64,000 nucleotides of DNA from Trifolium pratense (GCF_020283565.1 NC_060065.1:36258409-36322408); one strand, 5' to 3'; shown: positions 24,884 to 36,665, counted from the stretch's first letter. The notes: generated by a model not told the origin, from the letters alone. Program-made: numbers and translations.

Positions 24884-27800
24884 TCATGCTAAGCATACAA
24901 AATCTGCCATTCCCATTTTGCTTCTAAGATCACAGAATGTATCAAGCTTCAATGGCTTTGTCATAATGTCAGCTAGCTGGTCTTGAGTTCTGCAATGAAC
25001 CAGCTCAATGATGCCATCCTTTGCAAGGTCTCTAAGGAAGTGAAATCTGACATCAATATGTTTACATCTGCCATGTAGAATAGGGTTTTTTGAGAGCTTG
25101 ATTGAAGAACTGTTATCACAGTTGATGATGGTTGCATTCTTCTGACTTATCCTTAGATGCTTCAACACATTTCCAAGCCAAACACACTGGCATGAGCAGG
25201 AGGCTGCTGCAACAAATTCTGCTTCAGTAGTAGACAGAGTTACTATAGGCTGCTTTCTTGAAGACCAAGAAATGGCACCACTTCCAAGCATAAACAAATA
25301 TCCAGATGTACTCTTTCTATCATCTAGATCTCCAGCATAGTCTGAGTCAGTCCAAGCACTTAACTGCAGCTCATCACTAGTTTTCTTGTACAACACTCCA
25401 TAACCAGCTGTCCCTTTAACATATCTCAAGATTCTTTTCAATGCAGCTTCATGAATCTCTGTTGGTCTATCCATAAATCTAGCTACAAGACACACCGAGA
25501 ATGCCAAATGAGGTCTTGTTGCTAACAAATACATCAGGCTACCAACTATCTGCTTGTACCTTTTCTCATCACTTGCTTTTCCTGTTTCATTTTTCATCAA
25601 CTTGCAGCCAGGCACAATTGGACTACTTACTGCATTACAGTTTTCCATGCCAAATTTGCTTAGTATCTCAGAAGCATATTTCATCTGATGGATGAAAATT
25701 CCATCATCAGTTTGACAAACCTCCACCCCTAAAAAGTACTTCATTTTTCCCAAATCTGACATTGCAAATCTATTCATCATTGATTGCTTGAAGGTATTGA
25801 TGTGAACTAGATTGTTACCAGTGACAATTAGATCATCTACATATATACTAACAATGAGGATACCATCATTGTTATCTACCTTCTTGACAAACAAAGTGTG
25901 TTCAACAGGACATTTTTCAAATTTTTCACTTAAAAAATGAGCTTCAATCTTGCTATACCAGGCTCTAGGGGCTTGTTTAAGTCCATACAAAGCTTTTCTC
26001 AACTTATACACCTGCTTACTGTCACCCTTTAGATAACCTGCTGGTTGTTCTACATAGATGTCTTCAATCAACTCACCATGTAAGAATGCACTCTTTACAT
26101 CTAGCTGATAGACACACCATCCCTTGCTTGCAGCCAAAGCTAGCACTGTTCTAATGGTTTCCCATCTGGCAACAGGTGCAAAGACCTCACTATAGTCTAT
26201 ACCATACTTCTGAGTGTAGCCTTTAGCTACTAATCTTGCCTTGTGTTTGTCAATTTGACCCATTTCATTATACTTTGTTTTATAAATCCATTTCACTCCA
26301 ATTGCTTTCATCCCTTCAGGTAAGACTGACAATTCCCAAGTGTTATTGTCTTCTATAGCTTTTATCTCAGCATCCATAGCATCTTTCCAAACTTGATGCT
26401 TGCAAGCCTCATCATAAGTGCATGGATCTTCACTACTGCTATAGACAGCCAAATTCTGCAATTCTTGCTCATTGTCAATTTCTGCACCCATCACAAAGTC
26501 TTTGAAGTGACCTGGAAGTCTCCTTATTCTAGGCTCCAGTTGATTACCATTTTCATCTGAACTTTCATCTTCTGCATCTGTACTCTCATATCCAATGTCC
26601 ATATCTGAGCTGGACAAGGGAGGATCATGAGGTTCATGAGTAACCTGAGGCTCAATAGGTTCATCAATAGTAGCTGTGATTTCATCAGAGTCAACAAGAA
26701 CTTCATTTCCATCACTTTCTTTCAGCTTATTGTCCCAATTCCATGCTTTTGATTCATCAAATACCACATCTCTGCTTATTATTACCTTTTTATCAACTGG
26801 ATTGTACAGCTTGTAGGCCTTTGATTCATCACTTATGCCTAAATGAACACATTTGATGCTTTTGTTGTCCAATTTCTTCCTTTGACTATCTGGTACATGA
26901 GCAAAAGCAATGCATCCAAATACCCTGAAATGTGCAACAGATGGTTTAATACCACTCCAACATTCTTCAGGAGTCATATTCTTGACTGACACAGTTGGGC
27001 TTCTATTCATAATATGTGTACTCCATTTTACTGCTTCAGGCCAAAACCTTTTTGGTACATTTCTACTAGCTAGCATGCTTCTAACTATGTTCAAAAGTGT
27101 TCTATTTTTCCTTTCAGACACTCCATTTTGTTGTGGAGTGTAGGCTACAGTGAGTTGTCTTTTAATGCCTTGAGAGGTGCAAAATTCATCAAAAGCATTG
27201 GAGGTATATTCACCTCCTCTGTCAGTCCTCAAGCATTGTATCTTGTTACCACTCTCATTTTCAACTAATGCTTTAAAATTTTTGAAATTTTCAAAAGCTT
27301 CAGATTTTTCTTTCAGCAAATAAACCCAAGTCTTTCTACTATAATCATCTGTAAAGGTTATAAAGTACCTTTTTCCTCCATTAGAGCTTGGATTTATAGG
27401 TCCACAGATATCTGAATGTATTAGTTGAAGTTTTTCAGTGGCTCTCCATTTTGCCTGCTTTGGAATTGCTTCTCTTTGTTGCTTGCCTGACAAGCAATCC
27501 GTGCATCTTCCTTCCATATCTTCTAATACAGGCAAACCATTAACCATATCAAGTTTGGTTAGTAATTTCAGGCCATTCACACTCAAATGTCCATATCTAT
27601 TGTGCCACAACTGAGTTCTTTCTTGTTTGGAGAATTGCATACACATTGGCATTATAACTGGAGCTGAAATTAAAAACATTCTATTTGCAGTCATTTGAGT
27701 AGAGAATATCAAACCATTGTCATCATGATATCCCTTGCACATATTATCTTTGAACACAACAGTTACTTTCTTTTCTTGCAGTTGCCCAACACTTAGCAAA

Positions 27801-28144
27801 TTTGTGGTGAGGCCTGGGAGATAGTATACATTGGTAATTACATGAATCTTTCCATTGATAAAAAGTTTCACATTACCCTTTCCCATGACAGACATCTTGG
27901 TATCATTACCTAATTTCACTGAATCTTTGAATGAAGAATCAAAATCATATAACCAGTCTTTTTGGCCAATCATGTGGTTGCTGCAGCCTGAGTCTAAGTA
28001 CCAAACTTCTTCTCTAATCTCATGATCTTTATCAGTTCTTGCCATTAATAAGGTTTCTTTTTCTTCATAGAATTCAGTGTAGTTGACATTGTCTCCCCAA
28101 TCTGGACAAGAATTTTGATAATGACCTAATTTGTGACATTTGAA
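24884..28144 (-). CDS. Copia pol polyprotein (protease, integrase, reverse transcriptase, RNase H)
   Basis: A single open frame; the first ATG is at 28045 (1053 residues) and the frame stays open upstream to a stop at 28145-28147. Domains in order: zinc-knuckle remnant FKCHKLGHYQNSCP, aspartic protease WYLDSGCSNHM, GAG-pre-integrase LWHNRYGHLS, integrase core HSDICGP ... YFITFTDDYSRKTWVYL ... RTDRGGEY, reverse transcriptase with QLDVKSAFLHG and the YVDD box (IYVDDLIVTGN), then RNase H with WTDSDYAGD and STTEAEFVAA. This copia order (integrase before RT) is complete, with no stop or frameshift. The products would copy and insert the element if made. Confidence 0.93.
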   Translation of the reverse strand, partial: FKCHKLGHYQNSCPDWGDNVNYTEFYEEKETLLMARTDKDHEIREEVWYLDSGCSNHMIGQKDWLYDFDSSFKDSVKLGNDTKMSVMGKGNVKLFINGKIHVITNVYYLPGLTTNLLSVGQLQEKKVTVVFKDNMCKGYHDDNGLIFSTQMTANRMFLISAPVIMPMCMQFSKQERTQLWHNRYGHLSVNGLKLLTKLDMVNGLPVLEDMEGRCTDCLSGKQQREAIPKQAKWRATEKLQLIHSDICGPINPSSNGGKRYFITFTDDYSRKTWVYLLKEKSEAFENFKNFKALVENESGNKIQCLRTDRGGEYTSNAFDEFCTSQGIKRQLTVAYTPQQNGVSERKNRTLLNIVRSMLASRNVPKRFWPEAVKWSTHIMNRSPTVSVKNMTPEECWSGIKPSVAHFRVFGCIAFAHVPDSQRKKLDNKSIKCVHLGISDESKAYKLYNPVDKKVIISRDVVFDESKAWNWDNKLKESDGNEVLVDSDEITATIDEPIEPQVTHEPHDPPLSSSDMDIGYESTDAEDESSDENGNQLEPRIRRLPGHFKDFVMGAEIDNEQELQNLAVYSSSEDPCTYDEACKHQVWKDAMDAEIKAIEDNNTWELSVLPEGMKAIGVKWIYKTKYNEMGQIDKHKARLVAKGYTQKYGIDYSEVFAPVARWETIRTVLALAASKGWCVYQLDVKSAFLHGELIEDIYVEQPAGYLKGDSKQVYKLRKALYGLKQAPRAWYSKIEAHFLSEKFEKCPVEHTLFVKKVDNNDGILIVSIYVDDLIVTGNNLVHINTFKQSMMNRFAMSDLGKMKYFLGVEVCQTDDGIFIHQMKYASEILSKFGMENCNAVSSPIVPGCKLMKNETGKASDEKRYKQIVGSLMYLLATRPHLAFSVCLVARFMDRPTEIHEAALKRILRYVKGTAGYGVLYKKTSDELQLSAWTDSDYAGDLDDRKSTSGYLFMLGSGAISWSSRKQPIVTLSTTEAEFVAAASCSCQCVWLGNVLKHLRISQKNATIINCDNSSSIKLSKNPILHGRCKHIDVRFHFLRDLAKDGIIELVHCRTQDQLADIMTKPLKLDTFCDLRSKMGMADFVCLA

Positions 28145-28466
28145 TCATTCAACAGTCTCCAAATTTTGCCTACCTCATAGCTTCCCAAATATCCTTTGCA
28201 GTTTCTCGATTGAGTATGGTTTCCATTATTGTGCGATCAATGGATTGGAAGAGATAATTCTTTACCTTGAGATCATTGAGTTTGCTTTCATTTGCAAGAC
28301 GCACTTGTTCTGCTGTTGCGTTTGCTGGTGCTATGCTCACACCATTCTCAATTAATGGCCAAAACTCCTTTGATCGGAGCAAATTCTCCATGAGCATTGA
28401 CCAATGCTCATAATATCCATCAAATTTGGGAACTGTAGGCTGCAGATAGTGCGATTGTTCTGCCAT
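28145..28466 (-). pseudogene. Copia gag, internally deleted
   Basis: The N-terminal 98 residues of Gag (from MAEQSHYLQPTVPKFDG to KDIWEAMR) stop at a TAG (28170-28172). Only about 25 bp further on, the sequence is already at the zinc knuckle near the Gag C-terminus, whose first Cys codon is replaced by a TGA (28145-28147). Most of the capsid-coding part is therefore missing compared with ordinary copia elements, and two stops separate it from pol. This Gag could not be functional. Confidence 0.85.
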
Positions 28467-28610
28467 TGTTGAATCAAGAAGCTGAAGAAAGGAAAGAAAA
28501 TGCAGAAAAAACGATGCTTTCGCCGGAGAAGAGAAAAAAGAACAACCGGTACGGCGGTGAAAAAACGGTTACAACTCCAAAACTGCGGTTCTTGGAGCTA
28601 GGCCCTATTG

Positions 28611-28629
28611 AAAGGCTCTAGATACCACT
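28611..28629 (-). promoter_or_regulatory. Primer-binding site of the copia element
   Basis: On the coding strand AGTGGTATCTAGAGCC follows directly after the 5' LTR. TGGTATCAGAGC, complementary to initiator tRNA-Met, is the usual copia site; one additional T is present here. Confidence 0.8.
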
Positions 28630-28798
28630 TGTTGTAACTGAAAAAGTTTGTTGTAACCAACTCAATTGTTACTCGTTCATCTACAAACGATTACAATGCT
28701 AGACTTATATAGCTTGCCACACAAGCAACACAAATGGGCTTGATACAAACTAGGCCCAATACAAGCTAAGCCCAAACACACATATACAACTATCAACA
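28630..28798 (-). repeat. 5' LTR of the copia element
   Basis: 169 bp, apparently identical to the 3' LTR. Followed by the AAAAT target duplication. Confidence 0.95.
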
Positions 28799-28803
28799 AA
28801 AAT

Positions 28804-31800
28804 CGATCAAATTTGTATACTTTTTAGGTTTTAAATACATTAATTACAATTCAATTGTACAATGGATAAAACATTCTAATCTATGATCCTCCAGTTGGAA
28901 AAAACAGACATAGAAACCGACAACCAAAGAATATCACTATGTGAAAATTGTTACAACACATAGACTACCCTCAATCATCTCATGGTCCTCATTACACTCA
29001 CACTCTCCAAAACAAATATCTAACTACATCTCACAACACTCTAATACAAAAGTACAAGAAAAAAAACAAATAATTCATATATAAGCTTAAAGTGCTACCG
29101 ATGGGTGCATCTAAAAACAAAGAAGTTAGTACATGCTCTATTAACAACAAAGGATATCACATATCAGTATGGCATAGTACTAGTATCTGAGTGGAGGAGT
29201 TAAGAAATAGAGGGATCACAAAGTTTAAGACTTTGATCTTCACCCTCAGCATAAAAACTAACAATATTGTATAATTTATCAAGATTTTTATTAAAAAAAA
29301 AAAAAAACTTACTGGCTCACTGAAGGTCTAACGGGGGACAAGAATACTAAGCATTAACATTGATAACAATTAACATGGCAAGCTAAAGGCGATGGTAATT
29401 TTTTTTTTTAATAATGTATTGTTCTCCACTAATCCATTTGATATGTATTGGTTCAAAACTCAATTTACTTCCCTAAACTTGATCGTTGTGATTTGTGAGT
29501 GATGGACAATCTCAGCTCCATGTTGAGACTTGAGAACAAGAAAATAAAAAGGATTATTATATATATTTTAGTATAGGGTGTGGAAAGCACATGGACCTTG
29601 TGGTTTTCTAACGAGATTTTATCAGAAATTTTGGAATATAGTTTGCTTAAATATCAAGCAAGTTTGGATCCATCCGAAAGATATTGCAAATGTGAATAAG
29701 ACAGAATTGGATTCAGTATAATGAATGAGAGAGGATTGTGACTCCACCACACAATCCTAGTCGAATAAGACTAACACCTACTTAATACAAAAAATAAATA
29801 AGCTTGAATCTGTGTCTTAATATCTCAACCTATCTTCTGTTCAATGTTATTTAGAAGATTGTCAATGTAGTAATTGTAAATAGATTAAAAAAAGAGAAAT
29901 GTTATATAGTGCGAACATCTCTCCAACAAAATTCGACAAAGCCTGCAAAACTGTTTGTACATTAATTGACTATGTATTTTTAACTCTGAAATGAACTAAT
30001 TATAAAACTTAGAGAAGACCATGGCTACTGCTTGTCTCCCTTCTCCGCTGAGTACACTACATACCCTTGCTGCCTTCTCATAAGTCATAAGTGTTTAGAC
30101 AAGTGTGAGGTGAATTAAGTCTCGCATTACTTAAAAAAGTAGAGGTTAAGCAATTTATAAGTGAGTGAACCCATAAAGCTAATGTCTTAACGCTCTCTGG
30201 CTGCCCCTCGTAACCCATCAATAAGCACATTTATCTTCAATTACCCTTGCCTGTCCTAAGAGAGTAGGCCTGTTTCTCTATTTTTCCTCAAAACATGAGG
30301 GAGAAAAGTAGTTTGGAGTTGAAAAACTGCTAAATGGCGACAGAAAGAAATGCAAGGTAAAGAAAACTATAAATGGAACAAAGAAATGTTAAATGGAGCT
30401 GGCCAGATATCATAAGCCCCAATGGAGTGTGTTAACGGATTGGCTTGCCTGTTGTCAAGGAAAAAAATGCATTTACACAAGTTTTGATCTCTTTTTTTTT
30501 TTTCAAAAGGAATGAAGAATTCTGTTTTTGAAGGATACATACACAAATGAGAGTTTCATAGAAACTATGTTTAAAAATAATTTTGAAAATGGATTTTACC
30601 TATTTCTCATTTGTGTCTATCATATATTGAGAAGATCTTGACAGTACTATGTTTACACCATAGAAACAATCATTACTAGCATCTTATCTAGTCCAGAAAT
30701 TAAAGACCACATAATACCCCACTTTGTAAAACTAGTGGTACCACATTTTTGTGTGTGACATAATGATGACTGTATAGTGAAAAATAGTGTATCCATGCTT
30801 TATTATAAAGATAAATTAAAAATAAATAAATAAATAGGGCTAAAGTAATGGACTGTGACCACTGCTCATGGTGCTGTTTTTTCCCTGCTTCGAAACAAAG
30901 CAAAAATTGTCATACACAAGTTTTAAGCTTTGTTACCTTACCTGTTCAATTGTGAAACACTAATTACAAATGAAAACAACAAATATTCAGAGATCAGACT
31001 GATTCCAACAATAAGTTCCACGTTCCCTTCTTCTGCTTCACGCAATATAAAATATCCATTTGGTTATCTCATTTCATCAATTTACAAACTTGAATTATAT
31101 ACACTCAAAGTTAACATTTGGTGATAAGATAAAAACGAGATAGATTATACTTATACCACATGAATTTTAATTTATGTTAAATAGTTCACATACCCTGACT
31201 CAGCGTCTTAGATACGCCACTAATATTGCGTAAGTCCTAGTGAATCACAAGGTCTTACACTATTTTACTATCAAATGAAAAATTAGTTGAATCTGCATTT
31301 TTTATTGTATTATTTTGTATGTATTATGCAAGTGGTTTTCTCCTTTACATGTTGAGTTGAGCCTTCGCCGCCTACTTTTAGAAAGGGAATCCAATTGAGG
31401 ATTTGTTTAAGCAGCCATCAGAAATATGGGAGAATATTTTTGGCACATGAAGATAAATATATAAAATAATTCAGGGCCATACAATAGTGAGCAAGACTAA
31501 GATATTTGTTTTTGCTTTATATATGTTGGATCTTTATCCTACAAGGTGTGGATGATAGTTTATTCATGATCCTGTTGCATGGCTCTTTTATTTGGAGGGA
31601 ACAAGTGTGGCAAAGTGAAAGTATATACTGTGACCTGTTGTATTTTGATTCAAATAAAATCTTGAGTCAGATCAAGATGCTTTCGTGGGGGTAGAATATT
31701 CGGGTAGGGTGAGAATCCTAAGGCAGTGTATGAGAATTGAGAATCCATGTAAAATGGATTGACTTGCCTGCTGTCAACATATTCATTCATATTGTAGGTG

Positions 31801-32356
31801 AATTGGCCTGAGCAACTTTGTTTGTTAATTTCAGAAACTACAGGAAAATTGGACTGCAGTGGATCCTTATCCAAATCTACCAGCATGCAGAACAGAACAA
31901 CAGAACAGAACTCTTTGTGCTTGTTTGAACTAATGATGAGTTTAGCAAAATGCAAACTACAAAAACACATAATTTTGATGAAGCTTTGTGTAGTTTTTAC
32001 CAAAGGCAATTATTCAACAAATCTTTCTGCAAAACCAAATACTATGCACTTAAGTGTAGAGCACCCAAAACTATGTTTCCTTGACATCTAGAAATGCAAA
32101 TATGTGTGACATGATGACTGTTTACGACCAAGCATAAAGTGGAAAATATATATATAGCTGTGTATGCTTAACAAGTGTTTGGGACACTGTTTAGCATACC
32201 CTAAAAAACATAGAGCTACAGTAGTACTGTACGACCAACAACAATCTCTGTGTAATTTTATACGGTGTCGAATTTGTATATCTAATATCATTGCTCTTTG
32301 TAGGACGTCTAATATCATTGCTCTACACATATATTCACAGACCTAATTCCCTATGG
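28804..32356. other. Gene-poor tract with diverged duplicated segments
   Basis: No supportable gene. Two short pieces recur in the same order and direction about 1.3-1.5 kb apart: GGATTGGCTTGCCTGTTGTC near 30437 against GGATTGACTTGCCTGCTGTC near 31758, and CTCAAAGTTAACATTTGGT near 31105 against 32577, with the following ACCACATGAATTTTAATTTA in both. TCTAATATCATTGCTCT is directly repeated near 32281 and 32308. Open frames here are short and unrecognised. Confidence 0.45.
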
Positions 32357-32484
32357 TATGTTTGGTATCACGGTAACAAAATCACGGTAGATTTTCCAAA
32401 TGTCACACTTTGTAGCTTCTAGCCTTCTACAGAATCACGTTGGATCACCATGATTCTGACATACTTACTATGATACCAAACATA
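32357..32484. mobile_element. Short MITE with TATGTTTGGTATCA ends
   Basis: About 128 bp. The left end reads TATGTTTGGTATCACGGT and the right end, inverted, TATGTTTGGTATCATAGT, with further inverted pairs inside (ATCACGGTA / CACCATGAT). No clear target duplication, so the superfamily stays open. Confidence 0.55.
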
Positions 32485-33205
32485 AACTAAGTACCGCAAC
32501 CCATTCTGCTTCACCCAATATAAATTTGTCATTTTGTAATTTTTGAACACAAATCACATACTTGAACTACATATACTCAAAGTTAACATTTGGTAATGAG
32601 GTTAAAAGAAGGCAGATTATACCACATGAATTTTAATTTATACTAATGAATATTATTAAAACTAGAATAAAACAAGGCATACAAAGTTAAAAAACATTGT
32701 GATTTTTCATCTTTAGACAGGACCAATTTCTGCATAAATATATCAAAAGCCACCCAAAACAAAAATTGTTTTTAAGTATTTGGTTGTAACCATAAGGAAA
32801 AGGGCTTGAAATATAATCAATTGAGCAAAAGATAAACATCCAATTTAACAATAGAATTCAATATTCCAACAAGAATGGTTCTAGTTTATGATGATGAATC
32901 AACTGACTCAACATACATACTAGATCAAACACTATATAATAAACTTGGATGTCTAAAACAAGTGTCATCATCATATTACAAGCCAAAACAGGCTAGTTCC
33001 TTTTTTGTTCAAATTTTTCCACCTAACACAGTTCCAACACAAAACGTAACAACCTTATTAAAATGAAATATAAGATAAAAAAAACAACTAAAAAGCACTA
33101 GTAAAATAACATCATAAAACCCTTTCAAATAGAATTGCTATGCGAAAGAGTACCATCATCATCATCGATCATCAACATCGAATCAAATCATCATTGAATC
33201 GAAAA
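32485..33205. other. PDX1 3' flank
   Basis: Includes the probable 3' UTR of PDX1. Open frames here are short and partly antisense to the gene. Confidence 0.5.
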
Positions 33206-34141
33206 TCATTCAGATCGATTAGCAAACCTTTCAACATTATGATCAGTCAAATTAAGACCAACCATAGCTTCACCCAATCCACAACTAACCTCAGCCAAAA
33301 TCCCAGGATCACTGTAATGAGTAACAGCTTGAACAATAGCCCTTGCACGTTTCGCCGGGTCACCACTCTTGAAAACACCAGAACCAACAAAAACACCATC
33401 ACAGCCAAGCTGCATCATCAAAGCAGCATCGGCCGGTGTAGCAACACCACCAGCAGCAAATTGAACAACAGGAAGCCTTCCAAGTTGCTTAGTCTGCATA
33501 ACAAGATCATAAGGTGCAGCAATTTTCTTAGCAAAAGTGAAAACTTCATCATCATCCATGTTTCTTAAAACCCTAATGTCACCCAAAACAGAACGAACAT
33601 GACGAACAGCTTCAATGATGTTACCAGTACCAGCTTCACCTTTGGTACGAATCATCGCTGCACCTTCACGAATACGGCGAAGAGCTTCACCGAGGTTACG
33701 ACAACCGCAAACAAAAGGGATACGGAAATTGTGCTTGTTGATGTGATTGTCTTCATCAGCGAGAGTTAGGACTTCACTTTCATCGACGTAATCGATTCCG
33801 ATAGCTTCGAGGATCTGAGCTTCAACGAAATGGCCGATTCTGGCTTTGGCCATGACGGGGATGGTAACAGCTTGTTTGATTTCTTTGATGAGTTGAGGGT
33901 CGCTCATACGAGCGACGCCGCCTTGAGCACGGATGTCGGCGGGGACACGTTCGAGAGCCATGACGGCGCATGCGCCGGCTTCTTCAGCAATACGGGCTTG
34001 TTCGGCGTTAACGACATCCATGATGACGCCGCCGCGGAGCATTTGAGCGAGACCGACTTTGACGGAGAAAGGAGAGGATTTTTTTGTTGTTTCGGTGATA
34101 GCGCCGTTGCCGTAAACGGTTACGACTCCAGATCCTTCCAT
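33206..34141 (-). CDS. PDX1: Pyridoxal 5'-phosphate synthase subunit PDX1
   Basis: PDX1 builds pyridoxal 5'-phosphate (vitamin B6) from ribose 5-phosphate, glyceraldehyde 3-phosphate and ammonia supplied by the glutaminase PDX2. It forms a cytosolic double hexameric ring. Single exon, 311 residues, start [15 protein letters not shown] at ATG 34141. The (beta/alpha)8 barrel is complete. Catalytic residues are present: Asp42 (GGVIMDVVN), Lys99 ([12 protein letters not shown]) and Lys167 ([11 protein letters not shown]), one position on from the numbering I recall for Arabidopsis PDX1.3. The phosphate-binding loops [10 protein letters not shown] and [10 protein letters not shown] are intact. Lack of introns is normal for catalytic plant PDX1 genes. 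No sign of damage. Confidence 0.97.
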   Translation of the reverse strand: MEGSGVVTVYGNGAITETTKKSSPFSVKVGLAQMLRGGVIMDVVNAEQARIAEEAGACAVMALERVPADIRAQGGVARMSDPQLIKEIKQAVTIPVMAKARIGHFVEAQILEAIGIDYVDESEVLTLADEDNHINKHNFRIPFVCGCRNLGEALRRIREGAAMIRTKGEAGTGNIIEAVRHVRSVLGDIRVLRNMDDDEVFTFAKKIAAPYDLVMQTKQLGRLPVVQFAAGGVATPADAALMMQLGCDGVFVGSGVFKSGDPAKRARAIVQAVTHYSDPGILAEVSCGLGEAMVGLNLTDHNVERFANRSE

Positions 34142-34249
34142 TGTTGTTTTGTTAGTTATGCGTGTAAGGTGTTTGAAGAAATGAATTAGAGAAAGATGAG
34201 TGAGGTGAGGGATTGGGGGCAATGAGATGAGAGGAGGGTTAAGTAGTGC

Positions 34250-34936
34250 GAAAATCTCTTACGATTGATACTTGCCTTCACTTCTTCGAATCATATCTAG
34301 CCACGCATTACACTCACCTTTGTGGTGCTCGTAATAATAATAATAATAATAATATTTATTCAAAAAATTGTATTTGTACTAAAAATAATAATGAAAAATT
34401 ATTATTTAAAAAAAAAAAAAACAATAAAGTAATAATAATTTTTATAGGCAAGAGTCGGGGACTCGGAACATCAGACGCTTCACTTATTCACTATAATGGG
34501 TATATTTTTTGATTGGCTAACAAAATAAGAACTTCACAATTTCACATAACAACTTTCGTTCCACTTTGTTAGATTTAAAAACCGTTCAACTTTCATTATA
34601 ATTTTTGTCTCTCTCAGAGACAATTTTTTGTAAAATACTCTCTCCGTCCCAAAATATAAGCAAAAGTGGTCAACAAAAATGAATGTATTATAAACATAAA
34701 TATAAAAAATCATTCAAAAATATGAAAGTATACAAGAGTTTGATTAAAAGTAGGGACCAAAAGTTGTGATAGAAAATTTTTTAGGACCAAAAAGTGCGAA
34801 AAAAAATTTAGAGATTAAAAGAAAAGTTCTAAAAAATTATAGGGACCAAAAATATATTTAACCCATTTTATTATCAAATATTATAAATGTCCAATAACGT
34901 TATTTTCCTTTTTCTTATGCCGTATAATATTGTCTT
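34250..34936. other. PDX1 upstream region with repeat fragments
   Basis: Holds the PDX1 promoter, a short (TAA)n near 34333-34353, one end of a Stowaway-like element (CTCTCTCCGTCCCAAAATAT at about 34639) and a fragment with AGGGACCAAAAATATATTTA (near 34840-34862) that looks like the end of a Mutator-like MITE. No matching opposite ends were found. Confidence 0.5.
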
Positions 34937-35948
34937 GGCTTAAATGCACTTTTGATCCCCCTATTTTCAAAAAAATGAAGTTTTGGTCCCCTATTTTAAA
35001 AACCAACTTTTTAGTCCCCCAATTTTAATTTTTTTTTGAGTTTTGATCCCCCATTCCATTTTAAGGCTAATTTTGTTGACGTGACATTGTCACTAATGCA
35101 TATCAGTGTCCACGTGGACAAATTTAATATCCATGTCATTATTTGTTTTTAATTCAATAAAACTTATTTTATAAAATAATTTAATTAAACCTAAGAAAGT
35201 TCATTAAAATAAAAAATCCAAAAATTCACAACCTCAAATTTATTAAACCTAAGAAAAAACAAACAATCACAACATGGACATGATCCTCTTTGATTCATAT
35301 CAAACAATTGCATATTAAAAGCAAGTTTTGTGTTTCAAGAACCTTCAACTTTCACCATCATCCAACTTTATATAAAACCAATCTAGAATTAAACTTCAAA
35401 CTTAAAACAATTTTTGGGTTTTCATTCAAACTCATTCAAAGTCATAGATAGTTTAAAGAGTATGAGTAATTTCTATTGAAACACAAAATCATCTCTAATT
35501 TCTTTTCGTTTTTAAAAATCCAAAAATTGTTGAGTTTGAACGGAAACCATAGGATTAGTGAAATCCATAAGGAAGGATTCTCTCCGACGGTGAATAAAAT
35601 TCTAGTAGTTGAAGGTTTGATAATTAGGGTTTCAAATTTCATATTTTATAAGATTTAACAATTATTATTTTAGTTGAATATATAATTCTAACAATTAAAA
35701 TATTTTATAAATAAAGTTTTATTGAATTTAAAAATATATAATAATGACATGAATATTAAATTTGTCCACATGAATGTTGCCACATCATTAGTTACAAGGC
35801 CACATCAACAAAATTAACCCCAAAATAGGATGGGGGATCAAAACTCAAAAAAAAATGAAAATAGGGGGACTAAAAAGTTGGTTTTTAAAATAGGGGGACC
35901 AAAACTTCATTTTTTTGAAAATAGGGGGACCAAAAGTGCATTTAAGCC
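34937..35948. mobile_element. Mutator-like MITE, 1012 bp, 9-bp target duplication
   Basis: The two ends are inverted copies about 200 bp long, starting GGCTTAAATGCACTTTTG(A/G)T. Each arm has repeated blocks of the type CCCCCTATTTT and GTTTTGGTCCCC. The 9-bp duplication TATTGTCTT is perfect (34928-34936 and 35949-35957). The middle, about 600 bp, has only short AT-rich open frames. Long inverted arms plus a 9-bp duplication identify a non-autonomous MULE. Confidence 0.9.
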
Positions 35949-35957
35949 TATTGTCTT

Positions 35958-36526
35958 TTATAACATTTTTTTACTGCATTTCATCAGTAACAATAGTTTC
36001 AATTAATATATACTCTGTATGATGATAGTAATGACTCTAATGGACAGTAAAGTCGCTTTGATTGACTGGAAAGAAAGAGCGAGAAAAAAAATTACGAAAA
36101 CCAATGAAGTCAAGTTCATCAGACGGACCATAAATGTGAAGTGAACGATCACATTTTTCTCTCTCCTAAATGTATTGTATTTTTTTTAAGTAATAATATA
36201 ATAATAAAGAAAATAGAAAGAATAAAAAATGGAAAAAATATCGATCCTATTTGTTGTGGTTGCGTTTGTGCATTGAACCTTTAGATTTGTTACCATATCA
36301 TCATATGTATTCAAACAAGGACTGTTAATTTTGCTAACAAGGAAAGAGCGAATACATGGAACGGGTTATCATTTTTCCTTTTTACTGTTAAAAATTCTAT
36401 TATTAGTGCTAATCATCATCATGGACAAGGTCAAGTTCAATCATTTGCAACTATAGTGAAGCGGGATGGTTAAATAGTTTTATTTGAAAGGAAAATGAAA
36501 TAATTAAGAAATGTTATCAAGGATTT
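35958..36526. other. AT-rich spacer
   Basis: No gene or recognised repeat. Confidence 0.5.
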
Positions 36527-36665
36527 ATTTATTTTTTTGTTAAATAGCGTAGTGGCTAGAAAATTCACCTTAAATGTGAATAAGTAGAGTGTCCCGAGTT
36601 CGAACCCGAACTCCTACACATATAGTGCGATGTTCCTACCAACTGAATTAATCTCACGAAAACTA
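36527..36665 (-). mobile_element. tRNA-derived SINE (legume type)
   Basis: Same family as 22711-22845. The minus strand has CAGTTGGTAGGAACATCGCA (box A region), box B GGGTTCGAACTCGGG, then the TTCACATTTAAGGTGAA hairpin and a T-rich plus-strand tail. The 13-bp target duplication TTATCAAGGATTT is perfect (36514-36526 and 36666-36678). Confidence 0.85.

Larger units (their letters stand above)
24646..28798 (-). mobile_element. Full-length Ty1/copia LTR retrotransposon, gag-deleted
   Basis: A 4153-bp element with two 169-bp LTRs that I read as identical (TGTTGATAG...GTTACAACA on the coding strand). It is bordered by the 5-bp target duplication AAAAT (24641-24645 and 28799-28803). Next to the 5' LTR the coding strand reads AGTGGTATCTAGAGCC, an initiator-tRNA-Met-type primer site with one extra base. 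The polypurine tract AAGGGAGGG precedes the 3' LTR. The pol frame is open, but most of gag is missing. Identical LTRs mean a recent insertion, so the gag deletion may predate transposition and depend on helper Gag. Confidence 0.95.

Noticed and set aside
33140..33568. 142-residue plus-strand open frame
   Set aside because: It is the antisense shadow of the PDX1 coding region.
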